From Betaproteobacteria bacterium (GTDB taxonomy: Bacteria > Pseudomonadota > Gammaproteobacteria > Burkholderiales > SG8-39), in the NCBI GenBank assembly GCA_947466535.1, contig CANIEV010000006.1:1-52632 (forward strand): a stretch of 52,632 nucleotides of DNA, given 5' to 3'. This document shows positions 17,084 to 25,380 of the stretch, piece after piece. Positions within the stretch are counted from its first letter, which is position 1. Each line of letters begins with the position of its first letter. The position numbers and the translations under genes are program-made. Under the pieces are notes generated by a model that did not search any database, had not been told where the DNA came from, and saw nothing but the letters and a program-made list of their open reading frames with translations.

Positions 17084-17187
17084 GGAATCGCTGATCAAGT
17101 CCAATTTCGAGGCTTGAAGGTTCAGCGTTCCCTCTGAGATGGGGGAGTTACGAGGGGGCGTAGCCCCCTTGTTCAGTGGCTCCTTAG
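17080..17187. mobile_element. MITE-like element, copy 2
   Basis: A 108-bp relative of the element at 16975. Its ends CTAAGGAATCGCTGA and CTAAGGAGCCACTGA (right end reversed) match at 12 of 15 positions, and it holds the internal hairpin CGAGGGGGC-GTA-GCCCCCTTG. GCTGATCAAGTCC near its left end parallels ACTGATCAAGTCC in copy 1. Confidence 0.58.
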
Positions 17188-17247
17188 CCCTGTCTCACCG
17201 GCGTGCCCGTTGAGGACAAAAGTGACCTTCGCATTAAATTAATCTCG

Positions 17248-17265
17248 CTGTCATGTGACAGACAT
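17248..17265 (+). promoter_or_regulatory. Candidate Pho box upstream of the lipid-remodelling operon
   Basis: CTGTCATGTGACAGACAT has the 7-4-7 layout of a PhoB site: the first half CTGTCAT is a perfect match and the second half CAGACAT matches at 5 of 7. The same bases also form the inverted repeat CTGTCA-TG-TGACAG. It lies 26-43 bp before the preferred start at 17291. Assigned by eye. Confidence 0.45.
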
Positions 17266-17290
17266 ATGCATGCGGCAAGCTGCGGCCGTT

Positions 17291-18484
17291 ATGCCACAGG
17301 CACTTAAGATCGCGATCGTCACCGAGACCTTTCCTCCGGAAATCAACGGCGTCGCACGCACCATCGGCCGCATGACGAGCGTCCTCGCCCAGCGCGGCCA
17401 TCGTATCCAGCTGATCCGCCCGCGTCAGGGCGACGCTGACACGACGAGCGATGAATCCTCACTGCAGCAGGTCCTGGTGCGCGGACTGCCCATTCCGAAC
17501 TACCGGGAGCTGCGAATCGGCCTGCCGGCCAAGCGCCTGCTGATGCAGCTGTGGCGCGACGAGCGCCCGGATGTCGTGCATGTCGTCACCGAAGGACCTC
17601 TGGGCAGTTCCGCGCTGCGCGCCGCCAAGGTGCTCGGCCTGCCGGTCGCATCCGACTTTCATACGAACTTCCAGACCTACAGCAAACACTACGGCCTGGG
17701 GCTAATCGGCAAATTCGTCAGCGCCTACCTGCGCAACCTGCACAACAAGGCCGACTGCACGATGGTGCCGACGATGCAGGTCCGTGATCAGCTCGAGGCG
17801 CTTGGCTACCGGAACCTCACTGTCGTCGGTCGTGGCATCGATACCGGCCTCTTCGGCCCGCACCGCAGAAGCGTCCACCTGCGCCAATCCTGGGGGTGTG
17901 CCAACGGCCAGACGGTCGCACTCTATGTCGGCCGCCTCGCGCCGGAGAAGAACATCGGGCTGTTCATACGCGCGGTGACCGCGATGCAGAAGGTCGACCC
18001 CGGTGTCCGCGCGGTGCTGGTGGGCGACGGCCCCCTGCGGGAAAAACTGCGAAGCAGCTACCCGGATTTCACGTTCGCAGGCGTACGCACCGGCGAGGAC
18101 CTTGCCGCGCACTATGCGTCCGCCGACGTTTTCCTCTTCCCGAGCGTCACCGAGACCTTTGGCAACGTGACGCTCGAGGCGATGGCAAGCGGGCTCGCCG
18201 TCACCGCCTACGGCTACGCGGCCGCGGCCCAATATATCGCCCACGGCGAGAGCGGCCTGCTCGCCCCGGTGGGACAGGAAAAGCACTTCATCAAGTGCGC
18301 CGTTTCACTCGCACTCGACCTGGCGCTGCGCGAGCGCGTCCGGTCAGCCGCCCGCGAGATTGCCACCGCGCTGTCATGGGACCGCGTTATCGACGACCTG
18401 GAACTCGCCTTCCACGACGTGATTCGGCGCAACTCGCTCATCGCACCGAAGCTAAAGGCCATGTTGTCGCGACAGGCATCGTGA
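17291..18484 (+). CDS. GT4-family glycosyltransferase, probably diacylglycerol glycosyltransferase (Agt-like)
   Basis: A GT-B fold glycosyltransferase of 397 residues. The start is IAIVTETFPPEINGVART; the donor domain has LYVGRLAPEKN and the EX7E motif ETFGNVTLE. In phosphorus-starved bacteria, GT4 enzymes beside plcP add sugars to diacylglycerol to make glycolipids. The btaA-btaB-plcP genes downstream make that role likely here, but a mannosyltransferase of another pathway cannot be excluded. No clear ribosome site precedes any candidate start (17255 GTG, 17270 and 17291 ATG). 17291 is preferred because homology begins there and the Pho-box candidate covers 17255. Confidence 0.8.
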   Translation: MPQALKIAIVTETFPPEINGVARTIGRMTSVLAQRGHRIQLIRPRQGDADTTSDESSLQQVLVRGLPIPNYRELRIGLPAKRLLMQLWRDERPDVVHVVTEGPLGSSALRAAKVLGLPVASDFHTNFQTYSKHYGLGLIGKFVSAYLRNLHNKADCTMVPTMQVRDQLEALGYRNLTVVGRGIDTGLFGPHRRSVHLRQSWGCANGQTVALYVGRLAPEKNIGLFIRAVTAMQKVDPGVRAVLVGDGPLREKLRSSYPDFTFAGVRTGEDLAAHYASADVFLFPSVTETFGNVTLEAMASGLAVTAYGYAAAAQYIAHGESGLLAPVGQEKHFIKCAVSLALDLALRERVRSAAREIATALSWDRVIDDLELAFHDVIRRNSLIAPKLKAMLSRQAS

Positions 18485-18536
18485 ATACCCTTCGCTCCCC
18501 TCGCACCCGCAACCCCGCCCCATCCAGGATGCTCTC

Positions 18537-19739
18537 TTGCACACACCTTCCCTGACCCTGCTCGACCGCATGGACCAGAAGATCTTCGATTCGATCTACT
18601 CGCGTTCGCTTGTCTACAACACCTGCTGGGAAGATCCGGCGGTGGACCGGCAGGCGCTCGACATCCGCCCCGACGACCGGATGCTCGTCATCACCAGCGC
18701 CGGATGCAATGTGCTCGACTACGCGCTGCTCGGACCGGAACGGATCCATGCGGTGGACGCCAACCCGAGACAGAACGCGTTGCTCGAACTGAAGATCGCG
18801 GGAATCCTGCGGCTCGAATTCGAGGACTTTTTTGCCGTCTTCGGCGAAGGCCGGCATCCGGGATTCACGCAGCTGTATCAATCGCGTCTGCGCGACTCGC
18901 TTACGCCTTTCGCGCGGCAATACTGGGATCGCCGCAACCACTGGTTCGACGGCAGCGGCCGGGGTTCGAGCTTCTACTACCAGGGACTCGCCGGCACGGT
19001 GGCACGCGTGTTCCGCGCCTTTCTCGCGCTTCGACCGGCGCTTCGATCAGCGGTGATGCAACTGATCGACGCCCGTTCGCTGGAGGAGCAGCGCGAGATC
19101 TACGACCGCCACATCCGAACGAGGCTCTGGGGCGCGGGGATGAACTGGGCCTTGTCGCGCCAGATCACCCTGAGCATGTTGGGCGTACCGCACCCGCAGC
19201 GCAAGGAAGTGCAGGCGCAACATGCAGGCGGGGTGCCCGGATTCATACGCGAGGCGATCGAGTATGTATTCCGGTCGCTGCCGGTGTCGAACAACTACTT
19301 CTGGACGCTCTACCTGCGCGGCGCCTACAGCCGCAGCTGCTGCCCCGAGTACCTGAAACCCGGCAACTTTGCGCGACTCAAGCAGGGACTTGCGCAGCGC
19401 ATCGAGATCCATACCGGCACCGTCACCGGGTTCCTCAACACCTCGGACACGACAATAAGCAAGTTCGTCCTGCTCGACCATATGGACTGGATGAGTTCCT
19501 ACGCCCCGGAGGCGCTCGCCGAGGAGTGGCGCGCGATCCTGCTGCGCAGCGCCCCCGGCGCACGGGTGCTTTTCCGCAGCGCGCACCGGACACCGCGCTA
19601 CCTCGAGACGCTGAAGATCGACGACGGAGGCGCACTGCGCCAGCGCCTGGATTTCCAAGACGAGTTCGCCCGCTCGCTCGAACCGCAGGACCGGGTGCAC
19701 ACGTATGCCGGGCTTCACATCGCGGACGTCCGGCCATGA
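18537..19739 (+). CDS. btaA: BtaA-like S-adenosylmethionine:diacylglycerol 3-amino-3-carboxypropyltransferase
   Basis: A DUF3419/BtaA family protein of 400 residues. BtaA moves the 3-amino-3-carboxypropyl group of SAM to diacylglycerol, the first step to the betaine lipid DGTS. The hallmark SLVYNTCWEDPAVDRQAL near the start, SAGCNVLDY as SAM loop, and AVDANPRQNALLELK are clear; FVLLDHMDWM lies late. The start is TTG with AGGA 7 bp upstream; ATG 18570 is an alternative. It overlaps btaB by 4 bp and is third from the end of a four-gene run. Confidence 0.9.
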   Translation: MHTPSLTLLDRMDQKIFDSIYSRSLVYNTCWEDPAVDRQALDIRPDDRMLVITSAGCNVLDYALLGPERIHAVDANPRQNALLELKIAGILRLEFEDFFAVFGEGRHPGFTQLYQSRLRDSLTPFARQYWDRRNHWFDGSGRGSSFYYQGLAGTVARVFRAFLALRPALRSAVMQLIDARSLEEQREIYDRHIRTRLWGAGMNWALSRQITLSMLGVPHPQRKEVQAQHAGGVPGFIREAIEYVFRSLPVSNNYFWTLYLRGAYSRSCCPEYLKPGNFARLKQGLAQRIEIHTGTVTGFLNTSDTTISKFVLLDHMDWMSSYAPEALAEEWRAILLRSAPGARVLFRSAHRTPRYLETLKIDDGGALRQRLDFQDEFARSLEPQDRVHTYAGLHIADVRP

Positions 19740-20464
19740 CGCCGCTCTCGGATGCGCGCATCCTGCTGCAGTTCGTTCGCGGCCAGCGTGGCAACGGCGA
19801 TCATGCGGACCGCCTGCAACGCTTCTACCAGCCGCAGGCGTCGCGGTACGACGCCTTTCGCGAAGGCATGCTGCACGGACGCCGCGACCTGATTGACGCA
19901 CTCGCCCCGCACCCCGGCGCACGCGTGGTCGAACTCGGCGGCGGCACCGGCCGCAATCTGGACTTCCTCGGTCCGCGCATGCTTTCGCTCGAATACATGG
20001 AGATCGTGGACCTCTGCCCGGCGCTGCTCGAAGTAGCAAGGGCACGGGCGCGACGCTGGCCGGACGTTGCCCGGGTCGTGCACGCCGATGCCTGCAGGTA
20101 TCGCCCGCCTCATCCGGTCGATTGCGTCTACTTCTCCTATTCGCTCACCATGATTCCGGACTGGCAGGCGGCACTGGAGAACGCCGTGGCGATGCTGCGT
20201 CCCGGCGGCCTGCTCGGCATCGTCGACTTCTACGTCTCGCAGCCGCATCCGCCGGCGGGCTTCGCGCGGCACGGTGCGCTCACACGTGCGCTCCTGCCCC
20301 GCTGGTTCGGGCACGACGGCGTGCGCCTCAATCCCGAACACCTGCACACCGCCGCGAGGCTCACGGAAACCGTCTTGCTGAGCGAACGCCGCGGGGCGCT
20401 GCCCTACCTCCCCGGATTCAGGGTGCCGCATTACCTCTTCGTGGGCCGAAAGCGCGATGCCTGA
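19736..20464 (+). CDS. btaB: BtaB-like SAM-dependent N-methyltransferase
   Basis: A class I methyltransferase of 242 residues with SAM motif VVELGGGTGRNLDFLG, acidic loop EIVDLCPALLEVARARA and the DCVYFSYSLTMIPDWQ segment. In the Bta pathway it adds three methyl groups to the homoserine headgroup to give DGTS. The ATG overlaps the stop of btaA, so translation is probably coupled. It also overlaps the phosphoesterase gene downstream by 8 bp. Assignment rests on the pairing with btaA. Confidence 0.88.
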   Translation: MTPLSDARILLQFVRGQRGNGDHADRLQRFYQPQASRYDAFREGMLHGRRDLIDALAPHPGARVVELGGGTGRNLDFLGPRMLSLEYMEIVDLCPALLEVARARARRWPDVARVVHADACRYRPPHPVDCVYFSYSLTMIPDWQAALENAVAMLRPGGLLGIVDFYVSQPHPPAGFARHGALTRALLPRWFGHDGVRLNPEHLHTAARLTETVLLSERRGALPYLPGFRVPHYLFVGRKRDA

Positions 20465-21296
20465 CTCGGCGCAGGGCATGCGCAAGGTCAGGTCCATTTT
20501 CCTCTCGGACATCCACCTCGGCACCCGCGCCTGTCAGGCCGGGCGGCTTCTGGCTTTTTTGCGAATGCACCAGGCGGAAAAACTCTACCTGCTTGGAGAT
20601 ATCGTCGACTTCTGGTCGCTCAAGCGCGGCACCTACTGGCCCGAGTCGCATAACACCGTGGTGCAGAAATTTCTCAAGCGCGCGCGGCACGGCGAGCACG
20701 TGGTTTTCGTGCCCGGCAACCACGACGAAGCACTGCGGGATTACGTCGGCATGCGCTTTGGCGACATCGAGGTGGTACGCGAGGCCACCCATCTTGCCGC
20801 GGATGGCAGGCGCTACGCGCTGCTGCACGGCGACGAACTCGACCAGATCACCCACTATCACCGCTGGCTCGCGCTGGCGGGCGACATGTCGTACTCCGCA
20901 CTGGTGCGGGTCAACCTTGCCTTGTCCTGGCTGCGGCGCAAGCTGCGCGTGGCGGGCTACTGGTCGCTCGCCGGCTACGCCAAGAGCAAGGTGAAGGGCG
21001 CGCTCGATTTCATCTACGGATTCGAGGAAACCGTGGCTGGCCACGCGAGGAATCTCGGCTTCGACGGCGTGATCTGCGGCCATATCCATGCCGCGACGAT
21101 CAAGGATGTCGGAGGTATCCGGTACATGAACTGCGGCGACTGGGTCGACAGTTGCACCGCGATTGTCGAGCACACAGATGGACGCATGGAACTCATCCAC
21201 TGGAACGACGATCTGCCGGATGCATCGCAGCTCATCGAGGAGGAGCCGAACCGTACGGTGCCGCGCCCCCGTGAACTCGCAATCGAGGAACTCTGA
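20457..21296 (+). CDS. plcP: PlcP-type metallophosphoesterase (phospholipase C in lipid remodelling)
   Basis: A calcineurin-like phosphoesterase of 279 residues, related to UDP-2,3-diacylglucosamine hydrolase LpxH. Metal motifs in order: SDIHLG, LLGDIVDFW, PGNHDE, LHGDELD and CGHIHAA. PlcP releases diacylglycerol from phospholipids during phosphate starvation and supplies the substrate for Agt and BtaA, both encoded in this operon. An LpxH-like role in lipid A synthesis is the alternative, but the operon context favours PlcP. Confidence 0.85.
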   Translation: MPDSAQGMRKVRSIFLSDIHLGTRACQAGRLLAFLRMHQAEKLYLLGDIVDFWSLKRGTYWPESHNTVVQKFLKRARHGEHVVFVPGNHDEALRDYVGMRFGDIEVVREATHLAADGRRYALLHGDELDQITHYHRWLALAGDMSYSALVRVNLALSWLRRKLRVAGYWSLAGYAKSKVKGALDFIYGFEETVAGHARNLGFDGVICGHIHAATIKDVGGIRYMNCGDWVDSCTAIVEHTDGRMELIHWNDDLPDASQLIEEEPNRTVPRPRELAIEEL

Positions 21297-21321
21297 GGCC
21301 AATCGCCTTTCCGGTACGGCA

Positions 21322-22194
21322 TCAGCCGCGCGACAGCGAGAGCAGAGGCTGGCCCATCCGTACCGTGGCACCGGGCACGACGTTGCCGCAAAGCGAAAGC
21401 CCCTTGGGCGCAAACACGATGATGGTCGACCCGTGCTGGAACCAGCCCATCTCCTCACCCTTTTTCAGCCTTGCCGAGCAGGGAATCTCGTTCGGTCCGC
21501 GGTACTTGAGGTGCAACAACACATTGGCGAAATGCAACCGGATGCTTGCCACCAGCACCGCCGCGACCGGAACCAGCGTGATGAGTTGTCCGGTGGCGTC
21601 GAGCCGGCAGCGTATGACCGCACGCTCGTTCTTGCAGTAAAGCTTTTCCACGCGGCGAAGCGCAATCGGGTTGACGTTCCAGGTATCCCCGGAGATATAG
21701 GTCACGCGATCCACGCTGCAGTCGTGAGGCGCATGAAATCGGTGGTACATGGTGGAGGTCAGCCGCAACGTGACGTACATGCCGTCGCGATACTCCTGCA
21801 CCAGGTGGCCGTCGCCGAGCAGATCGAGAAGGGTGTAGCCGAAACCCTTGGCCTGGATGAGGTTGACGCCGTTGATCCGGCCGCAGGAAATCACCATGCC
21901 GTCGCACGGACTGGCGAGCACCGACGGGTCGGGCACGACGCTGCGCGCGCCATCCTTGAGTTCACGGGTAAAGCAATCCTGCAGACTGCGAAAAGAGGTC
22001 TTTTTCGCCTCGCTCAGGTCGAGGTCCGAGAACAGCCGCCAGATCGCGATCGACAGATCGCGCACAAACGGGTTCTCGATGGCGCTGAACCAACCCATGA
22101 ACCGCGTGAGCAGCTGCCGCGGAATCCGGTTGGTAAGAAGAAAGTTCAGGTCTTCGTTGCCCGCGAGCCTGCGAATCAGCGAACGCAACGTCAT
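21322..22194 (-). CDS. psd: Phosphatidylserine decarboxylase (pyruvoyl enzyme)
   Basis: A proenzyme of 290 residues that makes phosphatidylethanolamine from phosphatidylserine. The self-cleavage site is the GST of GWFQHGSTIIVFAPKG near the C-terminus; SPCDGMVISCG and MYHRFHAPHDC are other family motifs. The ATG at 22194 (MTLRSLIRRLAG) is preferred; the frame is open to 22260, but that would overlap the divergent aminotransferase. It faces plcP tail to tail. Finding a phospholipid-making enzyme in a cluster that removes phospholipids is unexpected. Confidence 0.88.
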   Translation of the reverse strand: MTLRSLIRRLAGNEDLNFLLTNRIPRQLLTRFMGWFSAIENPFVRDLSIAIWRLFSDLDLSEAKKTSFRSLQDCFTRELKDGARSVVPDPSVLASPCDGMVISCGRINGVNLIQAKGFGYTLLDLLGDGHLVQEYRDGMYVTLRLTSTMYHRFHAPHDCSVDRVTYISGDTWNVNPIALRRVEKLYCKNERAVIRCRLDATGQLITLVPVAAVLVASIRLHFANVLLHLKYRGPNEIPCSARLKKGEEMGWFQHGSTIIVFAPKGLSLCGNVVPGATVRMGQPLLSLSRG

Positions 22195-22247
22195 GAGGCT
22201 GTAACTCCCCGGATATATATGTTTTGCAAAGAGGACATATAAAACAA

Positions 22248-23924
22248 ATGAACGAAACATTGCTTGTCATTGCGCTCGGCGCAGCAGCCGCCGGATTCGC
22301 CCCGAAAATCCGCTCGAGGCTGGAACTTTCCCTCGCGAAACACCGGTCGATCGCCGGCCACTCGCGCATGGAGCGACGGCTTGCACGGCTGTTGCCTCAC
22401 TACGAATACGACGAGGCCGCCTTCTTCCGCTCCGACGACGCACCGGTTGAAATCGCCGCACGGCGCCGCGCCGGCTTTCTGCGTCTCGCCGCGCTCTTCC
22501 AATCGCGATTCGCCGCCGGTGCGGGTCTCACCGCGGCGATCGCCGACAGCATTTCCGACCTCCAGTTCACCGATGCCTATCGCGTTCCGTTTCAGTACAG
22601 CCGTTACGTGAGACAGCATCTTCGCGGAAGCGCATTCATGGCGTCCTCGGAGGGAGTACATCTGCGGGACCTCGACGGCAACGAGTTCTTCGACCTCGGT
22701 GGCTCCTACGGGGTCAATCTGTTCGGGTACGACTTCTACAAACAGTGCCTCGAGCGCGGCGCCGAGCAGGCACGCGCGCTCGGACCCGTGCTTGGCCCCT
22801 ACCACCCGGTGGTCGCAGACAACGTCGAGCGCCTGAAGGCGATCTCCGGACTGGATGAAGTCTCGTTCCACATGTCGGGTACCGAGGCGGTGATGCAGGC
22901 GGTTCGCCTCGCTCGCTATCACACGCGGCGAACGCACCTTGTGCGCTTCTGCGGCGCCTATCACGGCTGGTGGGGCGACGTTCAGCCCGGCGCGGGCAAC
23001 CCGGTGCCCGCCCATGAAACCTATACCCTCAAGGACATGGACGAAGATACGCTTCGCGTCCTTCGCCGGCGGAACGACATCGCCTGCGTGCTCGTCAACC
23101 CGCTGCAGGGCCTGCACCCGAATTCGGGTGCGCCCGGCGATTCGACCCTGATCGACAGCTCGCGCAAGGCGAATTTCGACCGCGCCACCTATACGGCGTG
23201 GTTGAAGCGCCTGCGGGATGTCTGCACCGAGCGCGGGATCGTACTGATCATGGACGAGGTGTTTCTCGGCTTCCGGCTCGCACGCGGCGGCGCGCAGGAG
23301 TACTTCGGCGTTCGCGCGGACCTGGTGACCTACGGCAAGACGCTCGGCGGCGGGCTGCCGATCGGCGCCATCTGCGGACGGCGAGAGCTCATGAAGCGCT
23401 TTCGCGATGACCGCCCGGCCGATGTGAGCTTTGCGCGCGGCACCTTCAATTCCCACCCCTACGTCATGACCGCGATGAACCAGTTCCTGCGGTACCTCGA
23501 CGAACCGGCGGTGCGTGATGGCTATCGTGGCATCGACGAAGCATGGAACGGACGAGCAGCACGATTCAACGCACGAATGAGCGAGGCCGGGCTTCCGGTG
23601 CGGGTGGCGAACCTTTGCTCGGTGTTCACCGTGCTCTACACCACACCATCCCGCTATAACTGGATGCTTCAGTACTACCTGCGTGTCCAAGGCATTTATC
23701 TCAGCTGGATCGGCACCGGCCGCCTGATCTTCAGCCACAACTACACCGACTCCGATTTCAACGCAGTGACCGAAAACTTTTTTGCCGCGGCCGCCGCGAT
23801 GCGCGAAGACGGCTGGTGGTGGTCCGACCCGGCGCTCACGAACCGTTCGATCCGGCGCCGGGTAGTCAAGGAGATCGTCTCGCGTTTCTTCGGCCGACCG
23901 GTTGCAGTCGACGTAAGCCGCTGA
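22248..23924 (+). CDS. Class III PLP-dependent aminotransferase/aminomutase, GSAM-like, with N-terminal extension
   Basis: A fold-type I PLP enzyme of 558 residues, about 130 longer than glutamate-1-semialdehyde aminomutase. The core starts around residue 110 (FQYSRYVRQHLRGSAFM). It has the cofactor loop SGTEAVMQAVRLAR, the base-stacking FCGAYHGWWGD, the Asp of MDEVFLGFR and the PLP lysine in TYGKTLGGGLP. The first ~20 residues (LLVIALGAAAAGFAP) are hydrophobic, which hints at membrane contact. The ATG at 22248 has GAGG upstream. It is divergent from psd across 53 bp and sits in a lipid-remodelling block, so an aminolipid headgroup reaction is plausible but unproven. Confidence 0.78.
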   Translation: MNETLLVIALGAAAAGFAPKIRSRLELSLAKHRSIAGHSRMERRLARLLPHYEYDEAAFFRSDDAPVEIAARRRAGFLRLAALFQSRFAAGAGLTAAIADSISDLQFTDAYRVPFQYSRYVRQHLRGSAFMASSEGVHLRDLDGNEFFDLGGSYGVNLFGYDFYKQCLERGAEQARALGPVLGPYHPVVADNVERLKAISGLDEVSFHMSGTEAVMQAVRLARYHTRRTHLVRFCGAYHGWWGDVQPGAGNPVPAHETYTLKDMDEDTLRVLRRRNDIACVLVNPLQGLHPNSGAPGDSTLIDSSRKANFDRATYTAWLKRLRDVCTERGIVLIMDEVFLGFRLARGGAQEYFGVRADLVTYGKTLGGGLPIGAICGRRELMKRFRDDRPADVSFARGTFNSHPYVMTAMNQFLRYLDEPAVRDGYRGIDEAWNGRAARFNARMSEAGLPVRVANLCSVFTVLYTTPSRYNWMLQYYLRVQGIYLSWIGTGRLIFSHNYTDSDFNAVTENFFAAAAAMREDGWWWSDPALTNRSIRRRVVKEIVSRFFGRPVAVDVSR

Positions 23925-23925
23925 A

Positions 23926-23960
23926 CCGGGTATTTCGGCGGCGCGGCCGCCGCAACCCGG
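23926..23960. terminator. Nested stem-loop between convergent genes
   Basis: CCGGGT...AACCCGG encloses CGGCGGC-GCG-GCCGCCG (23936-23952). A strong structure without a T tract lies between the aminotransferase stop and the His-rich membrane protein stop. Confidence 0.45.
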
Positions 23961-23962
23961 AG

Positions 23963-24574
23963 TCAACGGTTCCGTGCGGAGTGATACATCGGGTCTATGA
24001 GTTCGCCGCGCAGGAGGTACACAGGCGACTTGTAATAGAGCTTCATGTCATGGAACGGGTCGGTGAGGATCTTCGTCAGCCACACCAGCCCGGTCTGCAC
24101 GTCCTTGAGAAAAAACAGATGGACGGTGCGAAACAGCAGGCCTCCGATGCCGATCGCGAGCCAGAGTTCACCGAGGTGCCTAAGGTAGGTGAGGCCATCG
24201 CCATGCGCATCGAACAATCCGAAGCAGGTGGGATCGATGTACAGGAGCAACGGTGAGGCCGCCCATACGCCCATCAACACGATCTTTCGACGAAGGTTGT
24301 AGCCGACCTTGATCTCCTCCTTGTGCTCGTGCGTGGCCTGGTTGACGTGGTCGTAGTCCTTCGGCTCGAAGAAGAAGTGCCCCGATTGGCGGCTCACCAT
24401 CGCCACCAGCCAGCCGATCAGCGCCGCGACGGCGGGATCCTTCCAGAGCATGGCGTAGGCCACAACGAAGCTGGACGCGCTCAGGAAGTGCAGCGACTGA
24501 TTGATCCGGCTGTGGTGGTAGTAGCGATGGTCATCCCAACGCTGGGTCTTAAGTGCATTCAGGAACTCACGCAT
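23963..24574 (-). CDS. His-rich integral membrane protein, Mpo1/DUF962-like
   Basis: A predicted membrane protein of 203 residues with about four hydrophobic segments and many conserved-looking histidines (DDHRYYHHS, SLHFL, QSGHFFFEPKDYDH, THEHKEE, FHDMK). The LHF and GH-FFEP pattern recalls the Mpo1/DUF962 family of iron-dependent fatty-acid alpha-oxidation dioxygenases; the match is distant. The start at 24574 is set by GGAG 9 bp upstream; an open frame reaches 24679. It may act on acyl chains, which would suit the surrounding lipid genes, but function is not established. Confidence 0.6.
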   Translation of the reverse strand: MREFLNALKTQRWDDHRYYHHSRINQSLHFLSASSFVVAYAMLWKDPAVAALIGWLVAMVSRQSGHFFFEPKDYDHVNQATHEHKEEIKVGYNLRRKIVLMGVWAASPLLLYIDPTCFGLFDAHGDGLTYLRHLGELWLAIGIGGLLFRTVHLFFLKDVQTGLVWLTKILTDPFHDMKLYYKSPVYLLRGELIDPMYHSARNR

Positions 24575-24642
24575 GGATGCTTTCTCCGGTTGTATGCGCA
24601 ACAAGCGTGAGATTCTTGCTCGCAATTCGTGAATGGCGTGTG

Positions 24643-24680
24643 AATTTCCCGTGACGATTTCGGGAAATTTACGTGTCACG
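24643..24680. promoter_or_regulatory. Overlapping inverted repeats upstream of the His-rich membrane gene
   Basis: AATTTCCCG (24643-24651) pairs with CGGGAAATT (24661-24669), and CGTGAC (24650-24655) pairs with GTCACG (24675-24680). These are two mutually exclusive hairpins spanning the DUF1045 stop codon. Could be a terminator, an operator or an attenuator-like switch. Confidence 0.35.
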
Positions 24681-25380
24681 GAGCAACGAGAGGCGCCCTT
24701 CCAATAACGAGAAAGTCCGCGCCGGGCGATGACTCGCGGAACAATGTCACTGAGTCAAAGCGCAGTGGTTCATCGGGAATCAGGTTTTCCGCCGCCTGCC
24801 GAAGCGCTGCGGTTTCGGATTCCGATCCGAGGGGTCCGGTAAGCGACATGTGGAACCGGAACGCATCCAGGACGTAGGGATAGCCCCAGCGCAACAGGTG
24901 TTCATCTTCGCGCGGCGTCAGTCCCGCGGATCGGCGCCGCGCGACTTCGGCTGCGCCCGCTGTCTCGCGATATCGGTCAAAGCGCATCACGCATTCGTCC
25001 GCGATCCGGTTGATCACGCCCGGATCGCCGTCCGGCACAAGGGCAAGAAAGCGATCAAGAACCACGGCCTTCAGCGGTGCCATCGCAAACGACGGAATCT
25101 GCCCGAACACCTGTGTCAGCTCCAGCAACAGGTCGTCGGGCGTGCATCCGGCCGCAAGCCGAAACGGTGGCTTTAGCGTCGCGTGAAATCCGTAGCGGCG
25201 CGGCGCCCCGGTCAGCGCGCGAAAGCGTGCGGCGTCGAGTCCCCGAATCTCCGGTTGCGCGAGGGATACGCCGGTGTGGGCCGACCGGCCGAGCCAGCTG
25301 GCGCCGAAGCGATCCCAGGCAGAACCGGCCGCCGGTGCAAAGTACAGGGCGTATCGCGGCAGCTGCGCTTGATCACGCAT
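24676..25380 (-). CDS. DUF1045 phosphonate-metabolism-associated 2H phosphoesterase-like protein
   Basis: A protein of 234 residues in the DUF1045 family (known as a putative phosphonate metabolism protein in phn operons). Two HxT/S motifs of the 2H phosphoesterase fold are visible: YGFHATLKPPF and FHMSLTGPL. The family may open the cyclic ribose phosphate made by C-P lyase, the job of PhnP in E. coli; no PhnP gene is present here. It overlaps the EamA gene by 8 bp and belongs to the phnF leftward operon. Confidence 0.85.
   Translation of the reverse strand: MRDQAQLPRYALYFAPAAGSAWDRFGASWLGRSAHTGVSLAQPEIRGLDAARFRALTGAPRRYGFHATLKPPFRLAAGCTPDDLLLELTQVFGQIPSFAMAPLKAVVLDRFLALVPDGDPGVINRIADECVMRFDRYRETAGAAEVARRRSAGLTPREDEHLLRWGYPYVLDAFRFHMSLTGPLGSESETAALRQAAENLIPDEPLRFDSVTLFRESSPGADFLVIGRAPLVAP

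Noticed and set aside
22191-23966. A 591-codon open frame antisense to the aminotransferase gene
   Set aside because: The plus strand encodes a clear PLP enzyme with all motifs; the antisense product is Arg/Val/Glu-rich without recognisable domains. Long antisense frames are expected at this GC content. The same holds for other long shadow frames such as 1799-2860 (+) and 10213-11325 (+).
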